Of a stretch of 64,000 bases of DNA, positions 10,901 through 22,900 are shown one piece after another. Source of the stretch: Pseudomonas entomophila. Its GTDB lineage: Bacteria; Pseudomonadota; Gammaproteobacteria; Pseudomonadales; Pseudomonadaceae. The DNA is taken from NCBI RefSeq assembly GCF_013523165.1, contig NZ_JAAMQI010000011.1, forward strand, positions 62,001 through 126,000. The letters are read 5' to 3'. Every line of letters begins with the position of its first letter. The stretch's first letter is position 1. The notes under the pieces are model-generated. The model made no database searches. It worked only from the letters and a program-made list of their open reading frames with translations, and was not told where the DNA came from. Made by a program: the position numbers and the translations under genes.

Positions 10901-13900
10901 CGACGTGACTGCACCCGTGGCGCCGGCCAGCCTGCAGGTGAGCAGCGACGGCACCACCTTGAACGGCACCGGCGAGGTCGGTGCCATCGTCACCGTGCGT
11001 GGTCCGAACGGGGCCGTGCTCGGGACCGCCGTGGTGGGCGACGACGGCACCTTCAGCGTGCCGCTGGCAACCGTGCAGACAGGCGGCCAGAGCCTGTCGG
11101 TGCAGCAGGCCGATGCCGCTGGCAACGTCTCGAGCAGCGTGCAGGCCACAGCGCCGGCCGGTGCCGGGGCACCGCCTGCGCCAGCCGGCCTGCAACTGAG
11201 CGACAACGGCCTGACCCTGACCGGTACCGGGGCGCCAGGCACCCTGGTCACGGTGCGCGGACCGACCGGTGCGACCCTCGGCACGGCTGCCGTGGCCGCC
11301 GACGGCTCCTTCGTGGTCAACCTCGGCAGCGCGCAGCTCAATGGCGAGCGCCTGACCGCCGTGCTGACCGATGCTGCCGGCAACCGTTCGCCGTCGGCCG
11401 ACCTCACCGCGCCGGACGTCACCGCACCGGCAGCGCCTACCGATCTTTCCATCGACATCACCGGCCTGGCGCTGACCGGCGTCGGCGAGCCGGGTGCCCA
11501 AGTCACCGTACGCGCCGCCGATGGCAGCCCATTGGGCACCGCCCTGGTCGACGCCCAAGGGCGCTTCACGGTTGAGCTGAATACCCCGCAACTGGCAGGC
11601 CAGACGCTGTCGGTCGAACAGAGCGACCGTGCCGGTAACCTGTCCGGCACAGGCACTGCGACCGCCCCGTCCAGCCCGGATGCCCCAGACGCGCCCACCG
11701 GCCTGTTCCTCGGCACCACCGGCACGACCCTCAACGGCACCGGCCAGGCCGGTGCCACGGTCACCGTGCGCGATGCCGACGGCAACCTGCTCGGCAGCAC
11801 CGTGGTGGCCGCCGATGGCACCTTCAGCGTGCCGCTGAACCAGGCCCAGCTCGACGGGCAGACCCTGACCGTGGTGCAGGACGACGGGGCAGGCAACGTC
11901 TCGCCGTCCACCACCGTGCAGGCCAACGATGTCACGGCGCCCGTGGCCGCCGCCGGCGTGCAGGTCAGCGCCGATGGCGTCACCCTGAGCGGTACCGGCG
12001 AAGTCGGCGCCAGCGTCGCCGTTCGTGGCCCGGGCGGCGTGCTGCTGGGCACCGCCGTGGTCGCGGCCGACGGCAGCTTCAGCGTGCCACTGGGTACGCC
12101 GCAGACCGATGGCCAGACCCTGTCGGTCACCCTGACCGACCCCGCCGGCAACGTGTCGCCGCGCATCACTGCCCAGGCGCCGGACGGTGCCCAGGCACCT
12201 GCCGCGCCGAGCGCCCTGCAACTGAGCGAAGACGGGCTGACCCTCAGCGGCACTGGCGCGGCCGGGACCACCGTCAGCGTGCGCGGCACCGACGGCATCC
12301 TGCTGGGCAGCGCCACGGTCGGCACCGATGGGCGCTTCAGCGTCGCCTTGGGCAGCGCCCAGCTCGATGGCGAAACCCTCAACGTGGTCCTGACCGATGC
12401 CGGTGGCAACGCTTCGCCGTCCGCTGCCGTGGTCGCCGCCGACAGCACCGCGCCGACCCTGCCGATCGACCTGCAAGTGGCCAGCGATGGCCTGAGCCTG
12501 ACCGGCGCCGGCGAGGTCGGCGCCACGGTCACGGTGCGCGATGCCGACGGCACCGTGCTCGGCAGTGCCGTGGTGGCGGCCGACGGGCGCTTCGAGGTGC
12601 CTCTGGGCACCGCGCAACAGGAGGGCCAGACGCTGTCGGTCACGCTGACCGACCCTGCTGGCAATACGTCGGTGCCTGGCTCGGCCAGCGCACCGGCCGG
12701 TGCCGACGCGCCTGCCGCACCTGACGCCTTGCAATTGAACCTGGCCGGCACCGCCTTGAGCGGGACCGGTGTCGCTGGCGCCACGGTCACCGTGCGCGCC
12801 GCCGATGGCACCGTGCTGGGCACTGCCACGGTGGCTGGCGACGGTACGTTCCGTGTCGACCTGGCCTCGCCACAGCTGGACGGCGAAGTCCTCAGCGTGA
12901 CCCAGGCCACGGCCGACGGCACCTCGCCGTCGGTGCCGTTCACCAGTTCCGACGTCACCCCGCCGGCCGCGCCGACCGACCTGGTCTTCAACGATGACGG
13001 CACGCGTCTCACGGGCAGCGCCGAAGCCGGTGCCACCGTGCAGGTGCGCGGGCTGGGCAACAGCGTGCTGGGTACGGCGGTCGCCGGTGCCGATGGCAAC
13101 TTCACCCTGGTCCTGTCGCCGGCCCTGAACCCTGGCCAGACCGTCTCGGTGGTCGCCACCGACACCGCCGGCAATGCCTCGACGCCTGCGCCGGTCACCG
13201 CCCCTGGCACCCCGACCGACACCGTCGCCCCGGACGCCGCCGTGAACGTGGCGATCAACGCCAGCGGCAACCTGATCACCGGCAGCGGCGAGATCGGTAC
13301 CCTGGTCACCGTCACCAACGGTGCAGGCGTGCTGCTCGGCACCTCCGTCGTCGGCAGCGATGGCGCCTTCGCCGTGGTGCTGACGCCGGCCCAGGACATC
13401 GGCCAGCCCTTGAGCGTCACCCTGACCGACCTGGCCGGCAACGTCTCGACCGCCACTGCCCTGCTGGCGCCCAACCTGATCCAACCGCAAGCGCCGGCCG
13501 ACCTGGCGGTGTCTGCGGACGGCGCCTTCCTCACCGGCCGTGCCACGCCAGGCCTGCGCATCTTCGTGCGCAGCTTCGCCGGGCGCCTGCTCGGCTCGGC
13601 GGTGACCGCCGTGGATGGCACCTTCGTAGTCAGCCTCTCGCCCGGCCAGACCGACGGCCAGGCCCTCGACGTCACGGCCGTCGATGCACGGGGCAACGTC
13701 GCCCCGGCCGAAACCCTCACCGCACCTGACACCACGCCACCGTCAGCGGTCACTGCCCTGGTGATCAGCCCTGATGGCGGCAGCCTGGCCGGCAAGGGCC
13801 AGGCCGGTGCCGCGGTCACCGTGCGCGATCAGGCCGGGATCACCCTGGGCACCGGTGTCGTGGATGACACGGGCAGCTTCCTGGTCGCCCTTGCGCCACC

Positions 13901-16900
13901 CTTGGCCGAGGGCCAGGCCGTGACGGTGGTGCAGGTCGATACCTCGGGCCTGCCGTCCGACGAGGCCCCGGCCGAAGCGCCGAGCGCCGATGCGCCGACC
14001 CCGGCCACGGGCGTGGCCATCGACGCCCAGGGCACCACCGTCACCGGCACCGGTACCGTTGGCAGCACGGTGGAAGTGCGTGACGCTGCGGGCAACGTGC
14101 TCGGCAGTGCGGTGGTGGGCGACGACGGCACCTTCAGCGTGCCGATCGCCACGCCACAGACCAACGGCCAGGCCCTCGATGTCGTCGTGCTGAACCCCGT
14201 CGGCGAATCGCTGCCGACGCCGATCACCGCCACCGACAGCACGCCACCGGCGCCGGCCGATACCCTGGTCGTCAACCCCAACGGCCTGGTGCTGTCCGGG
14301 CAGGGCGAAGCCGGGGCGACGGTCACCGTGCGCGGTGCCGATGGCGCCGTCATCGCCACGGGCGACGTCGGGCCGACCGGCAGCTTCTCGATCACCCTGC
14401 CCGTGGCGCAGAACCAGGGCGAACGCCTGGAAGTGACGCTCACCGACGCCAGCGGCAATGCGTCGACGCCTGCGCCGGTCGATGCGCCCAATGTACTCAA
14501 CCCGCTGTTGCCAGGCGGCGTGACCCTCGATGTCGGCGGCACGCAACTGAGCGGCATCGGTCAGGCCGGCTCGACCATCACCGTCCGCGACGCTGACGGC
14601 GCGGTGCTCGGCAGCGCCACGGTCGGTGCCGACGGCGTCTTCACGGTGCCGCTGAACACGCCTCAGACCAACGGCGAATCGCTGTCGGTGGTCGGCACCT
14701 CGCCGGCCGGCCAGAGCAGCGACCCGGTCAACCTGGTGGCACCGGACACGACGATACCCGCACCGGTCACCGACCTCGTCGTCGAGGCATCCGGTGATCA
14801 GCTCAGTGGCACGGGCGAGCCGGGTGCTCAGGTCGTGGTGCGCGATGACAGCGGTGCCGTGGTCGGCACCACCACCGTGGCCGCCGACGGCAGCTTCGTC
14901 GTGCCCCTGACCGCGGCACCGGCAGCAGGCCAACCGCTGCAGGTGGTGCAGATCGACCCGGCCGGCAACCGCTCCGAGCCGGTCCTGGCCGTGGCGGCCG
15001 ACACCACGCCGCCTGAGGCGCTGGTGGACGTCGCCATCTCCGCGGATGGCTCGATCGCCTCGGGCACCGGTGAAGTCGGCGCGCGCGTCGAGGTTTTCGA
15101 CACCGATGGCCAGCGCGTGGGCACTGGCCAGGTGGGCGACAACGGTCGCTTCCAGATCACTCTGACGCCTGCCCAGGCCAATGGCCAGGCGCTGGTCCTC
15201 ACCCAGACCGACGCGGCCGGCAACGTCTCGCCGGACGCCACCGTCACCGCACCGGACATCCAGGCGCCGGAGGTCGTCACCGACCTGCTGCTGGCCGACG
15301 ATGGCCTGGGCCTGACCGGCGCCGGCGAGCCTGGCGCCACCGTGCAGGTGCGCGATGCCAGCGGCGCGATCATCGGCACCGGCACGGTCGAGGCCGACGG
15401 CCGCTTCGCGCTGACCCTGGACACCGCGCAGCTCGACGGCCAGGCCTTGAGCGTGACGCAGGTCGATGCCAGCGACAACGTCTCGCCCAGCGTGCCGTTG
15501 CAGGCGCGCGACATCACCCCACCGGAGCCGGTGCAGAACCTGGCCGTGTCGGCCAATGGCGCGACCTTGACCGGGACCGGCGAAGCCGGTGCGCGGGTCG
15601 CCGTCACTGGCGCCAATGGCGCCGCCCTGGGCAGTGCCATCGTCGCTGCCGACGGTCGCTTCAGCCTCGCCCTGGACACGGCCCAGGTCAGCGGCCAGAC
15701 CCTGACCGTGGTGCAGACCGATGCCGCCGACAATGTCTCGCCATCCGCGGACGTCGACGCACCGGTGGTGCTGCTGGCCCAACCGTCTGCCCTGCTCCTC
15801 GATGCCACCGGCACCGTGCTCAGCGGCAACGCGGCGGCGGGCGCCACGGTCGAGGTGCGCAGTGCCGACGGCACCCTGCTCGGCCGCGACACCGCTGCGG
15901 CCGACGGCACCTTCGACGTCACCTTGAGCGCCCCGCAACTGGACGGCGAGACGCTGCAAGTCGTGGCCATCGACGGTGCACGCACGTCTCTGCCCGTGAA
16001 CCTGGTGGCGGAGGACCTCACCCCGCCGGCACCCGTCACCGCCCTGCAGATCAGCGCCGATGGGACGACGGTGTCCGGTAATGGCGATCCGGGCAGCCTG
16101 GTCACCGTCACCCGTGGCGACGTGACGCTGGGCACCGCCACGGTCGATGACAATGGCGTGTTCGTGGTCACCCTCGATCCCCCGGCGGTCACTGGCGATG
16201 CCTTGTCGGTCGTCGCCAGCGACGAAGCCGGTAACGATGCACCGGGCGTTGCCCTGGACGGCCCACTGGGCACGGAACTGGCACCCCCGACGAACCTGCA
16301 ACTGTCCGCCGACGGCGTGACCCTCACCGGCAGCGCGACGGCCGGCGGCACGGTGACCGTGCTCGGGCTGGGCGGCGTGGTGCTCGGCACCTCGGCGGTG
16401 GTCGGTGCCGACGGCACTTTCAGCCTCACCCTGAGCCCTGCACAGACCAACGGCCAGACGCTCAACGCCAGCGTCACCCTTGGCGATCAGACCTCGGTCT
16501 CGACCGCGCTGGTCGCGGCCGACACCACGGCCCCTGAAGCGCCCATCATCACCGTGGTGGCCGCCGATGGCAGCGCGATCAGCGGGCGTGGCGAAGCCGG
16601 CGCCTCGGTGCGTGTCACCGATGCCAACGGCACCCTGCTCGGCACGGCCACGGTCAGCCCGGCCGGCGTCTTCACCGTCACGCTGGCCCCTGCCCAGGCC
16701 AATGGCCAGGCCTTGACGCTGACGCAGACCGACGCCGCCGGCAACGTGTCGGCCGGCGTCAACCAGACCGCACCGGACATCCAGCCACCGGCCGCACCGA
16801 CCGAGGTCGTGCTGAACGCTGCTGGCACCGTGGTCAGCGGGCGTGGCGAGGCCGGCGCCAGCGTCCAGGTACGCAACGCCGACGGCAGCCTGCTGGCCGA

Positions 16901-19900
16901 AGGCGTGGTCGATGCCAGCGGCGCCTTCCGCGTGACCTTGCCGGCCCCGCAATTGACCGGCGCCGCCTTGCGTGTCGAACTGACCGATGCCGCCGACAAC
17001 ACCTCGACTGCCACCACCCTGCTCACCCCCGACCGGACACCACCGGCGGCGGTCACCGACCTGTCGGTCAGCGGCGACGGCAGCGTGCTGGTCGGGCGCG
17101 GTGAAGCCGGGGCCCGGGTCGAAGTGCGTGACGCCAGTGGCACCCTGCTGGGCACTGCCACCGTCGCCGACAGTGGCGACTTCTCGGTCCGTCTCGCACC
17201 GGCACCGGCCAACGGCCAGACGGTCGAGGTGGTCCAGGTCGATGCGGCTGGCAACGTCTCCGTCGATGCCCTGGTCAACGCGCCGGACATCAGCGCACCG
17301 GCCGCCTTGACCAATGTGGTCATCAACGGTGACGGGCAGATCGTCACCGGCAAGGGCGAACCGGGGGCGACGGTGTTCGTGCGTGGTCTGGACGGCACCG
17401 AGCTGGGCTCGGCGCTGGTCACTGCCAATGGCTCGTTCAGCGTCACCTTGAACCCGGCGCAGATCAACGCCGAGCCGTTGACCATCAACCAAGAGGATCC
17501 ACCCGGCAACGAAGGGCCGGCCATCGACCTGATCGCGCCGGACCTGACGCCACCGGCCGCGCCCAGCGAACTGGCCCTCAGCGTCAACGGCCTGCAGTTC
17601 AGCGGCAGTGCCGAAGCCGGCAGCACCGTCACCGTCAGCGCGTTCGACGGGCGCGTCCTGGGCCGCACGGTGGTCAATGCCACGGGCCGGTTCCAGCTCA
17701 CCCTGGAGCAGGCGCAGCTCGATGGCCAGGTCCTGAGCGTGACGGCGCGCGATGCCGCCGGCAACGTCTCGCCATCGAGCCTGTTGACCGCTGTCGACCT
17801 CACGCCGCCAGGCATTCCGATGGACCTGTCGGTGTCGGTGGACGGCAGCACCCTCAGCGGTTTGGGCGAACCTGGCGCGCTGATCAGCGTGAGCAGTGCC
17901 TCGGGCGTGCCTTCGGGCAGCGCCACCGTCACCGCCAATGGCACCTTCAACATCCCGCTGATACCGCCGGTACTGGCCGGCACGGTGCTGAGCGTGACGC
18001 AGAGCGACGCGGCCGGCAACGTCTCCGGCCCCGTGGTGATCACCGCGCCGGGCGAACTGGCGCCGGATACGCCGAGCGACCTGGCCCTGAGCAGCAACGG
18101 CCTGGTGCTGACCGGGACCGGCACGCCGGGGTCGAGCATCGCCGTGCATGCGCTCGACGGCCAGTTGCTCGGCGTGGCCCAGGTCAACCCGGATGGCAGT
18201 TTCCGGGTGAACCTGACCACGGCCCAGCTCAATGGTGAGGTGCTCACCGTCAACGCCAGCAACGCCGACGGCATCAACTCGGGCCCCAACCAGTTGATCG
18301 CCGCCGACGTCACGCCACCGGCCGCCTTGACCGACTATCAATTGTCCCTCGATGGCCTGACCGTGATCGGGCGTGGCGAAACCGGAGCCCGCGTCATCGT
18401 CAGCGATGCCAACGGCCAGGACCTCGGCACCGCCGTGGTCGGGGCCGACGGGCGCTTCAGCGTCACGCTCGACAGCGCGCAACTCAACGGGCAGACCCTG
18501 AGCCTGACCCAGACCGACGGCGCCGGCAACGAGTCGGCCGCCGTCACGTTGGTCGCCGCCGATCGTCAGGCGCCGCTGGCGGCGACCGCCGTGGTGATCG
18601 ACCAGACCGGCACGCTGGTCACAGGGGTCGGTGAAGCAGGCAGCACGGTGAGGGTCACCAACGCCGCCGGCCTGGTGCTGGGCACCGGCGTGGTGCGGGT
18701 CGATGGCACCTTCGCCGTCACCCTAACCCCGCCACAGACCAACGGCCAGGCCCTGGACGTGACCCTGGCCGATGCGGCCGGCAACGTCTCGCCGATCACT
18801 GCAGCCACGGCCATCGACACCACCGCTCCGCTGGCGCTGAGCAACCTGGCGTTCACGGGCACCGGCACCAGCATCACCGGGCGCGGCGAAGCCGGGGCCG
18901 TGGTCACGGCGCGCAACGCGGCAGGCGCCAGCCTGGGCACCGTGGTGGTCGGCGCGACCGGCGCCTTCACCCTGGTGCTCACGACGCCGCAGGCCAATGG
19001 CGAGGCCGTCACCCTGGTGCAGGCCGATGCCAGCGGCAACGTCTCGCCGGTGTCGAACCTGGTGGCACCGGACATCACCGCGCCCCTGGCGCTGCAGAAC
19101 GTGGTCATCAACCCGGCCGGCAGCGTGGTCAGCGGCACCGGCGAGGTAGGCGCGCAGGTCACCGTGCGCGGTGCCACCGGTACCCTGCTCGGCAGCGGCA
19201 CGGTGCAGGCCGATGGCAGCTTCGCCATCACCCTGAACACGCCGCAGATCAACCTGCAGGCCTTGACCGTGCAGCAGGCCGATGGTCAGGGCAACCTGAG
19301 CCCGGTCACCGCCCTCACCGCCCCGGACCTGACGCCGCCGGCCGCTGCCGTCAACCTGGTGGTCGCCGGCAACGGCACCACCCTGACCGGCAGCGCCGAA
19401 GCCGGTGCGCAGGTGCGCGTCAGCCGGGTCGGTGGCGAGGTCATCGACACGGTGACGGTCGGCCCCAACGGCACCTTCAGCGTCACCCTCACCCCGGCCC
19501 TGGTCAACGGCGAAGCGCTCGCGGTCGTGGTCATCGACCCGGCAGGCAACCTTTCGCCGATCAGCAACCTGACGGCGCCCGACCTCACCGCCCCAGAGGC
19601 GGTGACGGGCCTGGCCATCAACCTGGCCGGTACCCAACTGTCGGGCCTCGGCGAGCCGGGCGCCACCGTCGAGGTGTTCCTGGGCGCCACGCGCCTGGGC
19701 ACCTCGACGGTCGATGCCAACGGCAACTTCACCGTGACCCTGAGCCCTGCGCAGGTCAACGGTCAGCTGCTGAGCGTGGTGCAGGCCGATGCGGCAGGCA
19801 ACCTCGCCGCCGCAGTCAACCTCGCCGCGCCCGACACCACGCCGCCGGCAGTGCCGACCAACCTCGCGCTGGCGGCCAATGGCCTGGCCGTGACCGGTTC

Positions 19901-22900
19901 CGGCGAAGTCGGTGCACGGGTGCAGGTCACGGGGGCCGACCAGACGGTCCTGGGCGTGGCCCAGGTCGGTACCGACGGGCGCTTCAGCGTCACCTTGTCG
20001 AGCGTGCAGGCCAACGGTCAGACCCTGACCGTGCGCCAGGTCGATGCGGCGGGCAACAGCTCGCCGACGGTGGCCTTGCAGGCGCCCGACACCACCGCGC
20101 CGATCGCCGTCGCCGACCTGACGCTGAGCGTCAACGGCCTGGTGCTGTCCGGCACGGGTGAGGCTGGCGCCACGGTCCGTGTGAACGGCGTCGGTGGTGT
20201 GCTGGGGACGGCCACGGTGGGCGGCGACGGGACCTTCGCGGTCACCCTGAGCAGCCCGCAGCTCAACGGCCAAGCCTTGTCCCTCGTGCAGGTCGATGCG
20301 GCCGGCAACGTGTCGCCATCGGCTACGTTGACCGCCCGCGACGTCACGCCACCTGGCGTGCCGGTGATCGAGACGAGCGAAGTCGGCTTCCTGATCGGCA
20401 CGGCCGAAGCCGGTGCCCGTGTCACCGTGGCCACGGCCAGTGGCGCGGTGGTGGGTACCGCCGTGGTCGAGGTCAACGGCAGCTTCGCGGTGATCTACAC
20501 CACGCCGCAGGACACCGGGGCGCCCCTGACCATCACGGTCCGCGACGCCGCCAATAACGTCTCCACGCCGCTGGTGATCACCTCGCCCGACGTCACACCG
20601 CCGCTGCCAGTGACCGACCTGTCGCTCAATGCGGGCTTCAATCAACTGTTCGGTCGTGGCGAAGCCGGGGCCACGGTGACGGTCCGCATCGGTAACGGTA
20701 CGGCGCTCGGCTCCGCGGTGGTCGGTGCCGACGGGACCTTCGTGGTGACCTTGTCGCCTGCGGCGTCGTTCCTGCAGGTGCTCAACGTGACGCAGGTCGA
20801 TGCGTCGAACAACCCTTCGTCCGTGGCGACCATCACCGTACCGCTGGTGCTGCCACCGGAAACACCGACCAACCTGGTCCTGGACCCGGCAGGCACCACG
20901 CTGACGGGACGTGCCACCGCAAACGTGCGGATCGACGTGTTCGGGGCCGATCGCACCACCTTGCTCGGCTCCACCACGGTGGCCGAAAACGGCACCTTCA
21001 GCGTGCAGTTGAGCGCGCCACAGACCAACGGCCAGAGCCTGACGGTGACCGCCAACATCGCGTTGGTGGGCCCTTCCCTGCCGGCCATCGTCATCGCCGC
21101 CGACACCACCCCACCGGTGGCCCTGACCAACCTGGCGCTCAACGGCGCAGGCACCACCGTCACCGGCAGCGGCGAAGCCGGCGCCACGGCGGTCATCAGC
21201 AACGCGGCCGGGGTGGAACTGGGCCGCGCGGTGGTCGGTGCCAACGGCCTCTTCAGTGTGACCCTGAGCAGCGCGCAAACCAACGGCCAGGTGCTGAGCG
21301 CCGTGCAGATCGATGGCGGTGCCAACCGCTCGCCGGTGGTGCAGCTCACCGCCGCCGACACCACGGCACCGGTGCTGGCCACCAACCTGGCGCTCAACGC
21401 AGCCGGTACTCGCCTGACCGGGACCGGCGAGGCCGGCGCGGTGGTACGGGTCACCAGCGGCACCACGCTGCTGGGCCTGGGCACGGTCGCGGCCGATGGC
21501 ACCTTCGCCATCACCCTGACGCCGCCGCAGACCAATGGCCAATCCCTGGGCGTGACCCTGACCGACGCGGCCGCCAACGTCTCCGGTGTGGCGACCTTGA
21601 TCGCTGCGGACACCACCCCACCGGTCGCGCCAGGCAACCTGGCGCTGGTCGGCAACGGCCTGCAACTGAACGGCACCGGTGAAGCGGGCGCGATCGTCTC
21701 GGTCAGCACGGCGGCCGGCGCGGCGCTGGGCAGCGCCCGGGTCGGCGCCGATGGCAACTTCAGCGTGCTGCTGGCCAGCCCGCAGACCAACGGCCAGGTG
21801 CTGACCGTGCGCCAGGCCGATGCGGCGGGCAACCTGTCGCCTGCGGTCACCACCACGGCGGGCGACACCACGCCACCGGCCCTGGCCGGCAACCTGGCCG
21901 TCACCGGCAATGGCGTCACCCTGAGCGGGACCGGCGAGATCGGCGCGCAGGTGACGGTGACCAACGCCGCCGGGCAGACCCTGGGCACCGCGACGGTCGG
22001 CGCCACGGGCCAGTTCAGCGTCACCCTGTCGCCGCCTCAGCTCGATGGCCAGTTGCTCAACGTGCGCCTGACCGATGCCGCGCAGAACGTCTCGGCCCCC
22101 GCCGTGATCACCGCGCCGGACACCACCCCACCGGTGGCACCGGCCAGCGCCACGGTCAATGCCCTGGGCACCCTGGTCAGCGGCACCGGCATCGCCGGCG
22201 ACCGTATCGTGGTCAAGAACGGCGCCACCGACCTGGGCACGGCCGTGGTGGCCGCCAATGGCAGCTGGTCGTTGGTGCTGAACCCACCGCTGACCAACTT
22301 CCAGGCCCTGACGCTGACCCAGCTGGACGCGGCCGGCAACGTCTCGCCTGCCCTGGTCGTCAACGCGCCGGACACGACGCCTCCAGTGGCCGCCAGCGGG
22401 CTGCAACTGAGCACCGACGGCCTGACCCTGTCCGGGGCCGCGGAAGTCGGAGCCACGGTCAGCGTGCGTGGCCTGGGCGGCACAGTGCTGGGCACGGCGG
22501 TGGCGCAGGCCAACGGCAGCTTCAGCGTCGGCCTGCGCGCCGCGCAGATCAACGGTGAGACCCTGACCGTGGTGGTCACCGATGGGCGCGGCAACGTTTC
22601 GCCGGCCGCGACCCTGGTGGCGCCGGACATCGACGCCGACCGTCCGGTGGTGGCCAGCGACAACCTGACCACCGCCACGGTGACCCTGGCGCCGGTGACC
22701 TCGGTGAGCAACCAGGCCGAGACCTTCCCGACGGTGATCGGCCTGGGCTTCACCCACACCTTCAACTTCACCGTGGCCGCCGGCACCACCGCCAGGCCGA
22801 CGCTGACCCTGACCAACGCCGGGGTACTCGACCTGAGCACCCAGGCGACCTACAACCTGCAGGTCAAGGATGCCAGTGGGGTCTGGCAGACCATCGGCAC

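Noticed and set aside
2472-22632. Regular repeats considered as CRISPR or satellite DNA
   Set aside because: The period is about 255 bp, in frame and coding for Ig-like domains, with no unique spacers.
2028-22757. Many long minus-strand open frames, up to 1,579 codons, opposite the adhesin gene
   Set aside because: They follow the period and codon bias of the sense repeats, have no ribosome sites, and their translations are low-complexity Gly/His/Arg/Gln mixtures. They are shadows of the 22.7-kb gene.
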